Source of the DNA: CAWGJF01 sp963822905
GTDB taxonomy: Bacteria > Bacteroidota > Ignavibacteria > Ignavibacteriales > Ignavibacteriaceae
Direction: 5' to 3'
DNA length: 64,000 nt
Assembly: GCA_963822905.1 (NCBI GenBank)
Contig: CAWGJF010000003.1
Span: 434,001 to 498,000, forward strand
Shown: piece after piece, positions 16,001 through 25,511 of the stretch
Position numbering within the stretch: the first letter of the stretch is position 1
How the letters are laid out: each line of letters starts with the position of its first letter
The notes under the pieces: generated by a model
Told to the model about the DNA's origin: nothing
The model's input: only the letters and a program-made list of their open reading frames with translations
The model's database searches: none
Program-made: the position numbers and the translations under genes

Positions 16001-16802
16001 AATTCGTATTTAGTTCATCAATTAATGTTTGTGTTTTTTCTTTTTGGTTTATTAGAAAAGCGTAATGAATATTTGCTGTAAGGTACCTGATATTTAATAA
16101 GTTTATCATTATTAACTGGTTTTCCGGAACTTCAAGTTGGGTAGCTGTGATAGCTTTTAAATTATCTTCGTTCAAATGTATATAATCAGCTATACTGTCC
16201 GGTTCATTTTGAGTTAGTATATCCAACAGATCATCATATGCAGAGGCGGTTTGGAGTTCACTCAATCTCATCACACCGGGTACAAAAACTGCATCAGTAA
16301 ATAAATTATTATTTTTATTAATTATCAGCTCTAAACGTTCTAATTCCTGGTAGTAGTTTATAAGTTCACCTTTAAATTTATTATCGCTGATAATGTCAAC
16401 ATTTCCTGACGAGAGCAGTTCGGTGTAAGTAGGATTGATTTTTACAAAAGTTCTTCGATCGCATAAGCCTCCGATTGCTGATGTAAAAGAACTGTCAACC
16501 TTGAATTTATGATGCTCTGTATAATACTTAATAATTGATTTTGCCATTTTTGAAAAATCTAATTCAGTATTCATTTGAACATCTATTGATTTGATCTGTT
16601 CATTTAAATCACGTTTAATATTATTGAGATAAACAGACTCTTTACTTTTCTCTATTCTGACGGAATTCCAGTTGTTAACCTGAAGAGCAATTAAAATTCC
16701 GATTACTACTAAAATAATTTCACCAATTGCATAGCGTAGGTATGCCATTACTTTGTTTTCGGCAGCAAGCTTTTGCCTGACGTTTCTGAATAGTCTCATC
16801 AT
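15987..16802 (-). CDS. DUF6090 family membrane protein, copy 1 (first in the array)
   Basis: A 271-residue paralogue, the longest and the first to be transcribed. It starts MMRLFRNVRQKLAAENKVMAY, followed by the membrane helix IGEIILVVIGILIALQVNNW. The periplasmic part contains NPTYTELLSSGNVDIISDNKFKGELINYYQEL, a clear example of the DUF6090 motif. Upstream is a 249-bp gap to the phoH stop that probably holds the promoter for the block. The two adjacent ATG codons leave the exact start open by one residue. Confidence 0.82.
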   Translation of the reverse strand: MMRLFRNVRQKLAAENKVMAYLRYAIGEIILVVIGILIALQVNNWNSVRIEKSKESVYLNNIKRDLNEQIKSIDVQMNTELDFSKMAKSIIKYYTEHHKFKVDSSFTSAIGGLCDRRTFVKINPTYTELLSSGNVDIISDNKFKGELINYYQELERLELIINKNNNLFTDAVFVPGVMRLSELQTASAYDDLLDILTQNEPDSIADYIHLNEDNLKAITATQLEVPENQLIMINLLNIRYLTANIHYAFLINQKEKTQTLIDELNTNYENF

Positions 16803-17051
16803 AATCCTAAATAAATTTGTTGTGATTTTTATCTTTGATCAATTTTCAGATGAAAAAAGAATTGAAGCCTTGCTAACCCGTTATTGGTATGTCGCCCGTA
16901 TTGCAATTATATACTGAATAGAGAATTGAAAATTCTCTTAGAGTTAATATCAATTTATGAAGACCTAAATGTAATACAAACTTTGGTTGACTTTACTAAT
17001 TGTTTAGTAAGTTAAATAAGCAGAGTGTGTATAACGGTTGAGGTGAAAATA
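16803..17051. promoter_or_regulatory. Probable promoter region of the DUF6090/kinase block, with two inverted repeats
   Basis: The 249-bp gap between phoH and the DUF6090 array contains two short perfect inverted repeats. One is AGAGAATT-GAA-AATTCTCT at about 16921-16939. The other is TTACTAA-TTGT-TTAGTAA at 16993-17010. Either could be an operator; neither has the T-tract expected of a terminator. No confident promoter hexamers are recognised. Being the only sizeable gap in the minus-strand run, it is where transcription of the block most likely starts. Confidence 0.4.
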
Positions 17052-18389
17052 TTATAACAAATTACTTGCAAGTTCAGCGAGAGCACTTCGCTCACCTTTT
17101 TCTAAATTGATATGAGCATAAAGTTTTTGTCCTTTAAACTTATCAATCAAATATGATAAACCATTTGACTGCGCATCAAGGTAAGGATGATCGATTTGGT
17201 AAATATCTCCTGTGAAAACAAGCTTTGATCCTTCGCCGGCACGCGTAATGATTGTTTTAATTTCGTGTGGAGTTAAATTTTGTGCTTCATCAACTATAAA
17301 GAAAATTCTTTGCAAGCTTCTTCCCCTGATGTAAGATAAAGGTTCAATCACAAGTTTTTCTTCCTTGATAAGAAAATCAATCAGCTGATGATTTTTATCC
17401 GTTTCGGGAAACTGATCCTGTATGACTTTTAAGTTATCCCAGAGAGGCTGCATATAGGGTGCGAGTTTACTTTCAACATCACCCGGAAGATATCCGATAT
17501 CTTTATTACTCAATGGAACAATTGGTCGTGCAATAAAAATCTGCCTGTAACTTTTTCTTACATTTAACGCGGCTGCAAGCGCAAGCAATGTTTTTCCTGT
17601 TCCCGCTTTACCTGTCATTGAGACAAGCTGCACATCGTGATTTGTTAGTGCATCAACTGCAAAAGTCTGTTCAGCGTTACGAGGAGTAATTCCATAGATT
17701 ACATTTTTATCAACTTTTCTCAGAAGTTCTTTATTTGAATCAAGGTTAGCAAGAACCGAGCGGTTTCCGTTTTTAAGAATGAAAAATTTATTTGGTAATG
17801 CTTCACCGTTTAATTTTTCCAAAATTGATTCTGCAGAGATTTCGTACGGCGGTTGAAAAAGTTCAACTATTTTTTCATCATCAAAATCATCAATAATTTG
17901 TTTGCCGCTATATAGTTCTTCAATATTTCCAATCCTGTCGGTTGTATAATCTTCAGCAAGAATCCCGAGCGCTTTTGCTTTCATTCTCAGGTTGACATCT
18001 TTTGTAACTAGTATGACAGTGTTTGTTTCTTTAAATTTTTTCTGCCATTCAAGTGCAACACCGAGAATCCGGTGATCAGGAGTATCTTCTTTAAATATTT
18101 CTTTAATCTCTGGAGAAAGTCCCCGCGAAATTGCAATTCGTAATTGACCACGTCCTTCGCCCATTGAAACACCGCCGTTGAAAATATCATGAGCAGTTAG
18201 TGAATCAAGTGTACGTGCAAATTCCCGTGCATTCAGATTAATTACCTGGCTGCCTCTTTTAAACTGATCAATCTCTTCAAGAACTGTAAGCGGAATTACA
18301 ATATCGTTTTCTTCGAACTGGTGAATGCAGGAAGAATCATGAAGAATAACATTTGTATCAAGAATAAATATCTTTGGTTTTTTACTCAT
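17052..18389 (-). CDS. PIN domain-PhoH family ATPase
   Basis: A 445-residue PhoH2-type protein. The N-terminal PIN nuclease-like domain (residues about 5-150) starts IFILDTNVILHDS and shows the acidic residues of the fold (LEEIDQF, LVTKDVNLR). The C-terminal PhoH ATPase domain (about 235-445) has Walker A GKAGTGKT, the conserved IARPIVPLSNKDIGYLPG block, Walker B FFIVDEAQNLTPHE and the GDIYQID sensor region. Homologues are thought to be RNA helicase/ribonucleases; some sit with toxin-antitoxin-like partners, but none is visible here. The gene is divergent from carA and upstream of the DUF6090 block with a 249-bp gap, so it is probably transcribed separately. Confidence 0.93.
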   Translation of the reverse strand: MSKKPKIFILDTNVILHDSSCIHQFEENDIVIPLTVLEEIDQFKRGSQVINLNAREFARTLDSLTAHDIFNGGVSMGEGRGQLRIAISRGLSPEIKEIFKEDTPDHRILGVALEWQKKFKETNTVILVTKDVNLRMKAKALGILAEDYTTDRIGNIEELYSGKQIIDDFDDEKIVELFQPPYEISAESILEKLNGEALPNKFFILKNGNRSVLANLDSNKELLRKVDKNVIYGITPRNAEQTFAVDALTNHDVQLVSMTGKAGTGKTLLALAAALNVRKSYRQIFIARPIVPLSNKDIGYLPGDVESKLAPYMQPLWDNLKVIQDQFPETDKNHQLIDFLIKEEKLVIEPLSYIRGRSLQRIFFIVDEAQNLTPHEIKTIITRAGEGSKLVFTGDIYQIDHPYLDAQSNGLSYLIDKFKGQKLYAHINLEKGERSALAELASNLL

Positions 18390-18728
18390 ATCAGATTTGC
18401 AGAGAATTAGTTGAAAGATGAAAAAACAGAATCAGAAATGATTTGGTGAGATTTAATGGTGAATAAAAAAAGTTAATTTTTTGAGAATCCATGCCTTCGG
18501 CAAAAAAATCCTTTTAAGAAGAACATTTATTTTCTATCTGCAATTATAACAATTCTTAATTAAAATGCTAATCTGTACTATTTATCTTTTTGTTAAATGA
18601 AAAAAAATAGGAAAGTATTGGATATAAATTCCTGCGACCATATATTTGCCGGAAACTTGAACGGAAATATTGAGAACAAAAATTAAAAAAATATTCATTG
18701 ACGATTTTACAAATGTGACCAATTAATG
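18390..18728. other. Divergent intergenic region phoH-carA
   Basis: A very AT-rich stretch without a credible gene. It must contain the promoters of phoH (leftward) and carA (rightward), but I see no convincing hexamers. A small hairpin TGCC-TTCG-GGCA near 18490 is followed by A residues, not T, so it is not a terminator for rightward transcription. Confidence 0.5.
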
Positions 18729-18755
18729 AGCCACTCATAGAGTGGCTATTTTTTT
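18729..18755 (+). terminator. Terminator-like hairpin in the carA leader (possible attenuator)
   Basis: A perfect 8-bp stem AGCCACTC / GAGTGGCT (18729-18736 and 18740-18747) with a 3-base loop, followed by ATTTTTTTT. It has intrinsic-terminator form in the rightward direction only. No rightward gene precedes it, since phoH is divergent, and it sits 10-30 bp before the carA ATG. A role in transcription attenuation of carAB is therefore plausible, but no pyrimidine-sensing element or leader peptide is recognised. Confidence 0.55.
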
Positions 18756-18765
18756 GCCTGAAAAA

Positions 18766-19865
18766 ATGAGCGATAAGAAAACAGCAAAACTAATTCTTGA
18801 AGACGGAACAGAATTCAAGGGGTACAGCTTTGGTTTTGAAAGCAGCACCAGCGGAGAAGTTGTGTTCAATACCGGGATGGTTGGTTATCCCGAAACCCTT
18901 ACCGATCCGTCATACCGAGGACAAATTCTTGTCTGTACATTCCCGCTGATTGGAAATTATGGTATCCCCTCAAAAGAAAAAGAAAATAATCTATTAAAAA
19001 ATTTTGAATCGGACTCTATTCATATCCGTGCTTTGATCGTTTCTGATTATTCCGAAAACTATTCCCACTGGTCAGCTGAAAAATCTCTTGGTGATTGGCT
19101 GAAAGAACAACAAATTCCGGCTACTCCAGGGAATCGATACACGAATGCTTACAAGGAAAGTTACGCGAAAATGGAACTATGATTGGTAAAATTATCTTTG
19201 AATAGATAATTCAATGGACTGATTGCCGGCAGATAGGGTTTTCTGATCCGAATAAAACTGATTTAGTTGGGGAAGTTTCTGTTAAAGAACCGGTTGAATA
19301 TTCAGCAGGAAAAGAAAAAATAATTCTTGTCGATTGCGGTACAAAAAACAATATCATCCGCGCTTTTCTCGGAAGAAATATTTCTGTTATCCGGGTTCCT
19401 TATGATTATGATTTTACAAAAATAAAAGCAAACGGGATAATGTTATCTAACGGTCCGGGTGATCCGAAAATGAACGAAGCAACAATTGAGAATACTAAAA
19501 AAGCAATGAAGGATAACATCCCGATTTTAGGAATTTGTCTCGGCTCGCAGATATTAGCTCTTGCTTCGGGTGCAGACACATACAAATTAAAATATGGTCA
19601 TCGCGGACACAACCAGCCTTGCAATGAATTAGGAACAAAAAGATGTTACATTACATCTCAGAATCATGGATACGCAGTTAAAACAGAATCGTTGTCAGAA
19701 GATTGGCGTGAATGGTTTGTAAATGAAAATGATGGAACGAATGAAGGGATTATTCATATCTCAAAACCTTTTTTTGCAGCTCAGTTTCATCCCGAAGCTT
19801 CTCCCGGTCCGGATGATTGTGAATTTATTTTTGATATGTTCGTGAGATCATTGAAAACAATATGA
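18766..19865 (+). CDS. carA: Carbamoyl-phosphate synthase small (glutaminase) subunit, broken by frameshifts
   Basis: CarA hydrolyses glutamine and passes ammonia to CarB for carbamoyl phosphate, feeding pyrimidine and arginine synthesis. The N-terminal domain starts with KTAKLILEDGTEFKGYSFGF and NTGMVGYPETLTDPSYRGQI. The amidotransferase domain has the nucleophile cysteine in LGICLGSQILAL and the His-Glu pair in AAQFHPEAS. The frame is interrupted: an extra G in the GGG at 19129-19131, an extra A in the AAA at 19157-19159, and an in-frame TAG at 19203-19205. Correcting the two insertions restores GIDTRMLTRK-LRENGTMIGK. ATG at 18766 is preferred over an upstream GTG at 18742 that lies inside the leader hairpin. 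The end overlaps carB by ATGA. The rest of the protein is well conserved, so sequence error is likelier than gene loss. Confidence 0.85.
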
Positions 19866-22800
19866 TGTTGAAAAAAGAAAAACCAAAAAAAGTTTTAATA
19901 CTCGGCTCGGGTGCACTGCAAATCGGGCAGGCAGGGGAGTTTGATTATTCAGGTTCACAGGCAATAAAAGCTTTGCGTGAAGACGGAATAACAACAGTGC
20001 TTGTTAATCCAAACATCGCAACGATACAAACATCAGAAGGATTTGCTGATAAAGTTTATTTCCTTCCGATCACTGCAAAGTATGTTGAGAAAGTAATTGA
20101 GAAAGAAAAACCTGATAGTATTCTTTTGCAGTTCGGTGGACAGACTGCATTGAATGTCGGTGTTCAGTTATTCGATAATAAAATCCTGGAAAAAAATAAT
20201 ATCAAAATTCTCGGAACACCTGTTGATGCAATTAAAGATACTGAAGACAGGCTGCTTTTTGCAACAAGTGTAAGGAGATCGGTTTAAAAGTTGCATTGAG
20301 CAAAACAGCAAAAAGTGTGGAAGAAGCAATAAATGCTGCAGAAGAAATTGGCTTCCCGGTAATGGTTAGAATTGCTTATGCGCTTGGAGGCCTTGGTTCA
20401 GGAATTGTAAACAACAAAACTGAACTGACTAGAAAAAGCAACCAAAGCATTCAAGTTCACTGAACAAATTTTAATTGAAGAATCACTTTACGGCTGGAAA
20501 GAAGTCGAGTATGAGATCGTCCGTGATAAATATGATAACTGTATTACAATCTGTTCGATGGAAAACGTTGACCCGATGGGAATTCATACCGGCGATAGCG
20601 TTGTTATTGCCCCGGTGCAGACTCTTTCCGCAAAAGAAAATTTTAACCTGCAGTTCAATCGGAATAAAATTGATTCGTCACATCGGTGTTATTGGTGAAT
20701 GTAATATTCAATATGCGCTTGATCCGGAAATCGGGTGATTACAGAATAATAGAAGTGAATGCGAGATTAAGCCGAAGCTCGGCGCTTGCATCAAAAGCAA
20801 CAGGTTATCCGCTTGCATTCATTGCAACAAAGCTTGCGCTCGGATATGCATTGAATGAAGTTGAGAACAGCATCACAAAGGAAACTTCTGCCTGCTTTGA
20901 ACCAGCTCTGGATTACGTGGCTTTAAAATTTCCAAGATGGGATTTGCAGAAATTCCAGCAGGTGAGTACCAGGCTTGGTTCGGAAATGAAATCAGTCGGT
21001 GAAGTTATGTCGCTTGGAAGAGGCTTTGAAGAAGTTCTTCAAAAAGCAATTAGAATGCTGGATGTAGGACTTAAAGGTTTTGTCTGCAACGAACTTAATT
21101 TTTCTGATTTGGAAAATGAATTAAGAGATCCATCCGATAAAAGAATTTTTGCAATTGCTGTTGCAATTCAGAAAGGATATTCCGTTGAGAAGATTTGTGA
21201 TCTGACAAGAATTACTCCCTGGTTTATTTATAAAATGAAAAACATTGTTGAGACAGAAAACAGAATCAATCAAAAAAAACTTGACGAAATTGATTTTGAT
21301 TTGATGTTTGAAGCAAAGCAGAATGGTTTTTCCGATTTGCAGATTGCAATGCTTACAGGAAGTGATGAAATGAGAGTACGATCCTATAGAAAAAAAATGA
21401 ATATAATTCCTGTTGTAAAGCAGATTGATACAATGGCTGCAGAGTATCCCGCACAGACAAACTATCTTTACCTTACCTACCATGGAACCGAAAATGATAT
21501 TATCGTAATTGACGGCAATAAGAAAATTGTCGTGCTCGGCAGCGGTGCATATCGCATCGGTTCTTCTGTAGAATTTGACTGGTGCTGTGTTACTGCGGTG
21601 AATGCAGTAAACAAGAGCGGCTACAAATCAATAATGATAAACTGCAATCCGGAAACTGTCAGTACAGATTACGACATCTGCGATAAACTTTATTTTGAAC
21701 AATTAACTCTCGAAAGAGTTCTCGATATTTTTGATAAAGAAAACCCGGATGGGGTAATAGTTTCAATGGGCGGACAGGTTCCTAATAATCTTTCAATGAA
21801 GCTGCACAAAGCCGGAGTAAAAATAATTGGCACATCTCCCTTGCAAATTGACAATGCTGAAAGCCGGCATAAATTTTCGCAGATTCTCGATAAGCTTAAA
21901 ATTGATCAGCCGAAATGGATTGAAGTTACAACACTTGATGAAGCAAAAATATTTTCTGCTAGAGTAGGTTATCCTGTTTTAATCAGGCCGAGTTACGTTT
22001 TGAGCGGAGCAGCAATGAGTATTGTTCTTTCAGAAGACGAGCTTGAACTTTATCTTAAAAAAGCAACGGAGCTAAATACAGAACACCCGGTTGTAATCAG
22101 TAAGTTTATTACAGATGCCCGCGAAATTGAAATTGATGCGGTTGCAGATAAAGGTGAACTTTTCTGTTATGCAATTGCAGAGCATGTCGAAAATGCAGGA
22201 GTGCATTCAGGTGATGCAACAATTGTTTTGCCTCCTCAACGGACTTACCTGGAAACTATGCGAAGGATAAAAAACATCACCAGGAAAATTGCAAGTGAGT
22301 TTGAAATTACCGGACCGTTTAACATCCAGTTTATAGCTAAAGAGAATGAAGTAAAAGTTATTGAATGCAATCTTAGGGCGAGCAGAAGTTTTCCGTTCGT
22401 TTCAAAAACACTGAAAGTTAATTTTATTGATATCGCAACACGATTGATGCTTGGTGAAAAAGTTGCAAGCATTGATAAGTCGTCGTTCGATCTTGATTAT
22501 GTTGGGGTTAAAGCTTCGCAGTTTTCATTTACAAGGTTGAAAGGCTCCGATCCTGTAACGGGTGTGGAAATGTCTTCAACAGGTGAAGTTGCCTGTCTAG
22601 GTGACGATTTTAACGAAGCTTTTTTGAAAAGTGTTATTTCAACAGGACAAAAAATTCCCGAGAAAGCTGTTCTGCTTTCGACAGGAACACCAAAAAACAA
22701 AGCCGAGATTCTTGAAGATCTTTACACATTGAAGGAAATGGGATTAAAATTTTATGGAACAAAAGGTACGTCCGATTATTACAAACTGAATGATATTGAT

Positions 22801-23064
22801 GTTGAAGTTTTATATAGACCTTTCGATAATGCCGAGCCTTCTATTTTAACTTACCTGAATGAAGGTAAAATCGATATGGTGATTAACATTCCTAAAACTG
22901 CAGAAAAGGTTGAACTGGACAGCGACTACATCATAAGAAGAAAAGCAGTTGATCTGAATATTCCACTTTTTACAAATGTTCAGGCTACAAAAAGATTTAT
23001 AAAAGCTCTCGATCAGTTCCGCACACTCGACTTTGGAATTAAAAGCTGGGATGAATATCAGTAA
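19862..23064 (+). CDS. carB: Carbamoyl-phosphate synthase large subunit, broken by frameshifts
   Basis: CarB makes carbamoyl phosphate from bicarbonate, ammonia and two ATP. The first ATP-grasp half begins KKVLILGSGALQIGQAGEFDYSG; the second begins KKIVVLGSGAYRIGSSVEFDW. The C-terminal MGS-like allosteric domain runs to the stop (PEKAVLLSTGTPKNKAEIL). At about 1066 codons it has the family's normal length. Four indels lie in the first third: one missing base near 20263-20265, one extra in the A-rich run near 20430-20437, an extra T at 20654-20655 and an extra A at 20728-20730. From 20740 on, the frame is clean. Frame accounting across the four is consistent (net +2). The last 35-54 bp are duplicated downstream at 25512. 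Identity is certain; only its integrity is in question. Confidence 0.9.
23011..23045 (+). repeat. 35-bp direct repeat, copy 1 (inside the carB 3' end)
   Basis: The 35 bases from GATCAGTTCCGCACACTCGA to AATTAAAAG near the end of carB recur identically at 25512-25546. The final ATCAGTAA of carB also recurs after the second copy. It marks the left side of a 2.5-kb segment holding three metabolic genes. Confidence 0.85.
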
Positions 23065-23279
23065 ATAACTGCTATTGTTGTTAATCCTATCTGACCATTT
23101 GAAGAAAGTCATCTGCAATAATTTTTACATTATTACTTGCCATTTTTCAGTCACTAAATTTCATCAATAATTTATTTGTGTTAATTGTCACACCACAAAC
23201 TTATCATTGACTTTAATTTAGAATCTAAAACATAAAATGTAATTGAAATTTTAATAGAAAAATGAACAAGGATTTCATT

Positions 23280-23669
23280 ATGATTAAATCTGATCCTATA
23301 ATTGCTGTAAAAGATATCAAATCCAGTTCCGCCTGGTACCAGTCTCTGCTTGATTGCAAAGACATGCACGGCGGAGATCACTTTGCAACACTTATTGATA
23401 ATGATAATGAGGTGATTCTTTGTCTGCACAAGTGGAATGAAGACAATCACCCAACTATGCTTGATCCCAGAATTACACCCGGTAATGGATTGGTTTTGTA
23501 TTTACGTACAAATAATTTAGAACAGATACGACAAAATGCTGAAGAGATGAAAGCCCATATTGAACAAGATATTCACTTAAATCCAAATTCAAAAAAGGAA
23601 GAATTTTCTTTAAGGGATCCGGACGGATATTACCTGACCATTTCTCAATATCATAAATATGAAGGTTAA
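23280..23669 (+). CDS. VOC (glyoxalase/bleomycin-resistance) family protein
   Basis: A 129-residue single-module VOC-fold protein. It has the two beta-alpha-beta-beta-beta halves typical of the family: IIAVKDIKSSSAWYQSLLDCK and, in the second half, LYLRTNNLEQIRQNAEEM with the closing LRDPDGYYLTISQYH. Metal or substrate residues would come from the His and Glu positions, but the substrate cannot be told from the sequence. ATG 23280 is chosen over 23262 because AAGGA lies 7 bp before it. The end is followed within 11 bp by the oxidoreductase start, suggesting co-transcription. Confidence 0.78.
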   Translation: MIKSDPIIAVKDIKSSSAWYQSLLDCKDMHGGDHFATLIDNDNEVILCLHKWNEDNHPTMLDPRITPGNGLVLYLRTNNLEQIRQNAEEMKAHIEQDIHLNPNSKKEEFSLRDPDGYYLTISQYHKYEG

Positions 23670-23679
23670 AGGAGTGAAA

Positions 23680-24636
23680 ATGAAAGCATTCACACTCAAA
23701 GAAAGCGGGGGAGTGGAAAACTTAAAATTAACCGAAGTTGATAAACCAACAAATAAAGCAGATGAAGTTCTGGTAAAAGTTAAAGCAATTTCAATAAATC
23801 CGGTAGATACATTTGTAAGACAGAGTGAATCTTCACTGCGTGGGATTTTAAAACCCGGGAAGGATGAAGATACATTTATTTTAGGCTGGGATATTTCTGG
23901 AATAGTTGACGAAACCGGGAGTAATGTAACTGAATTCAAGAAAGGTGATGAAGTTTTTGGAATGATTAATTTTCCGGGAAATGGAAAAGCTTATGCAGAG
24001 TATGTTGCTGCCCCGGCAAATCAAATTACTTTAAAACCAAAAAATATTTCGTTTGAAGATGCTGCCTCTGCTACACTTGCTGCACTAACTGCCTGGCAGG
24101 GTTTGGTAACTTATGCAAAAATAAATGAAGGAGATAAGGTTCTTATTCATGCTGCTGGCGGGGGAGTTGGCCATTATGCAGTTCAAATAGCAAAAAGTTT
24201 TGGAGCTTTTATAATTGGTACAAGCTCCTCTTCAAAAAAAGATTTTGTTATGAAGCTCGGTGCTGATGAATTTATTGATTACACCAAAGAAAAATTTGAA
24301 GACAAAATAAGAGATGCTGACATCGTATTCGATTCAATACCGGGAAGCGAACACCTGCTGCGTTCAATAGCTGCCGCTAAAAAAGGTGGAACGGTAATCA
24401 GTATTAAGTCCGGGTTTGAAGGGGCGTTGGCTGATAAAGCAAAAGAAAAAGAATTACATACTTTCCGGATTTTAGTCAGTTCAGATGGAAATGACATGAA
24501 ACAAATTGCTAAACTTTTAGAAGAAGGGAAAATACATTCACATGTTTCTGAAAAATTTAAGTTTGAAGAATTACCTAAAGCGCACCAGCAAATTGAAACC
24601 GGAAAAACCTTGGGTAAGATTGTAGTTTTAGTATGA
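23680..24636 (+). CDS. NADP-dependent oxidoreductase, quinone oxidoreductase-like MDR family
   Basis: A 318-residue medium-chain dehydrogenase/reductase. The N-terminal GroES-like domain (KAFTLKESGG; KAISINPVDTFVRQ; GWDISGIVDETG) lacks the cysteines of zinc-dependent members, which fits the quinone oxidoreductase branch. The Rossmann domain has LIHAAGGGVGHYAVQIAK and ends KAHQQIETGKTLGKIVV. Such enzymes reduce quinones, enones or related substrates with NADPH. An in-frame ATG 21 bp upstream exists, but AAAGGAG at 23668-23674 fits the ATG at 23680. It lies 11 bp after the VOC gene. Confidence 0.88.
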   Translation: MKAFTLKESGGVENLKLTEVDKPTNKADEVLVKVKAISINPVDTFVRQSESSLRGILKPGKDEDTFILGWDISGIVDETGSNVTEFKKGDEVFGMINFPGNGKAYAEYVAAPANQITLKPKNISFEDAASATLAALTAWQGLVTYAKINEGDKVLIHAAGGGVGHYAVQIAKSFGAFIIGTSSSSKKDFVMKLGADEFIDYTKEKFEDKIRDADIVFDSIPGSEHLLRSIAAAKKGGTVISIKSGFEGALADKAKEKELHTFRILVSSDGNDMKQIAKLLEEGKIHSHVSEKFKFEELPKAHQQIETGKTLGKIVVLV

Positions 24637-24705
24637 CTGAAAATTATGTCTGAACTCAGGAATTAATATCCGGGATGAGTATCAGCCTTGGCTTGAACTG
24701 ATGGG

Positions 24706-25500
24706 ATGACAATTTCAAAAATGCTTGTCAATTTTCCGGTAGCGGAATAAATCCCACCAACCTAAAACCCGCTTTTACTGGGGAATGTCTGGAATGTCCA
24801 GAGTGCAAAAGTATTTGAAAAGCTGAAGTTTAATGCAATCGGTACTTCAAGCGCAGCAATTGCAAGCAGCCTTGGTTATAAAGACGGGGAAGAAATTTCA
24901 TTCGAAGAATATTTTTACATTATAAAAAGAATTAGTGAATCTACAGATTTGCCTTTGTCTGTGGATATTGAGTCTGGTTACGGTAATGAAGTTGATACGG
25001 TTGTTTCTAATATAAAAAAGTTGGTGGAAACCGGAGTTGTAGGAATTAATATTGAAGATTCTATAGTAAGAAAATCTGTGCGATCTATCTTGCCGGCGGA
25101 TGTGTTTGCTGAGAAGCTTAAACAAATCTGTAAAAAACTGGAACAGGAAAAAGTAAAAATGTTTGTTAACGTTCGTACGGGTACATATCTATTAAATGTA
25201 GAAGACAAATTGAATGAGACTAAAAAAAGAATTCACTTATATGAGGCAGCAAACATTGATGGGATTTTTATTCCCTGTATTACAGATAAAAAAGATATTA
25301 AAGAACTTGTTACTTCAACAAGGCTGCCGATTAATGTAGTGTGCATGCCGGGTCTTCCGGGCTTCAAAGAACTGTCTGATTTAAGTGTGAAGCGAATAAG
25401 TTTGGGAAATTTTATTAATGATTTTGTTTATGTGCAGATGGAAAAGAAAGTAAGTGAAATTATACAAAACCAAAGTTTTAAAGGATTGTTTAGAGGTTAA
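24706..25500 (+). CDS. Isocitrate lyase/phosphoenolpyruvate mutase family protein, N-terminus frameshifted
   Basis: The protein belongs to the PEP mutase/isocitrate lyase TIM-barrel superfamily, the subgroup often annotated as oxaloacetate decarboxylase or carboxyvinyl-carboxyphosphonate phosphorylmutase-like. Clear family signatures are LLGNVWNVQSAKVFEKLKFNAIGTSSAAIA, LPLSVDIESGYG (metal-binding acidic residues) and GVVGINIEDS. The first 14 codons (MTISKMLVNFPVAE) run into a stop. The frame has one or more indels between about 24735 and 24768, after which it is open to 25500. The usual substrate-loop motif is present only in divergent form, so I do not assign a reaction. It follows the MDR oxidoreductase by 69 bp. 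Confidence 0.75.
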
Positions 25501-25511
25501 TGTAATTCTCA

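Noticed and set aside
11194..16802. CRISPR array or other short-spacer repeat system
   Set aside because: The repeating units are coding N-termini about 800 bp apart, not short repeats with spacers.
18480..18505. Hairpin TGCC-TTCG-GGCA as a terminator
   Set aside because: It has only a 4-bp stem and is followed by A residues in the rightward direction; leftward the T run precedes the stem.
18698..18726. TTGACG plus AATTAA as a carA promoter
   Set aside because: The -10 match is poor and the start would fall inside the hairpin. Not reported as a promoter.
19129..20740. Programmed frameshifting in carA/carB or nifJ
   Set aside because: The sites lack slippery heptamers and stimulatory structures, there are many per gene, and one is a plain stop codon. 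Sequence error is simpler.
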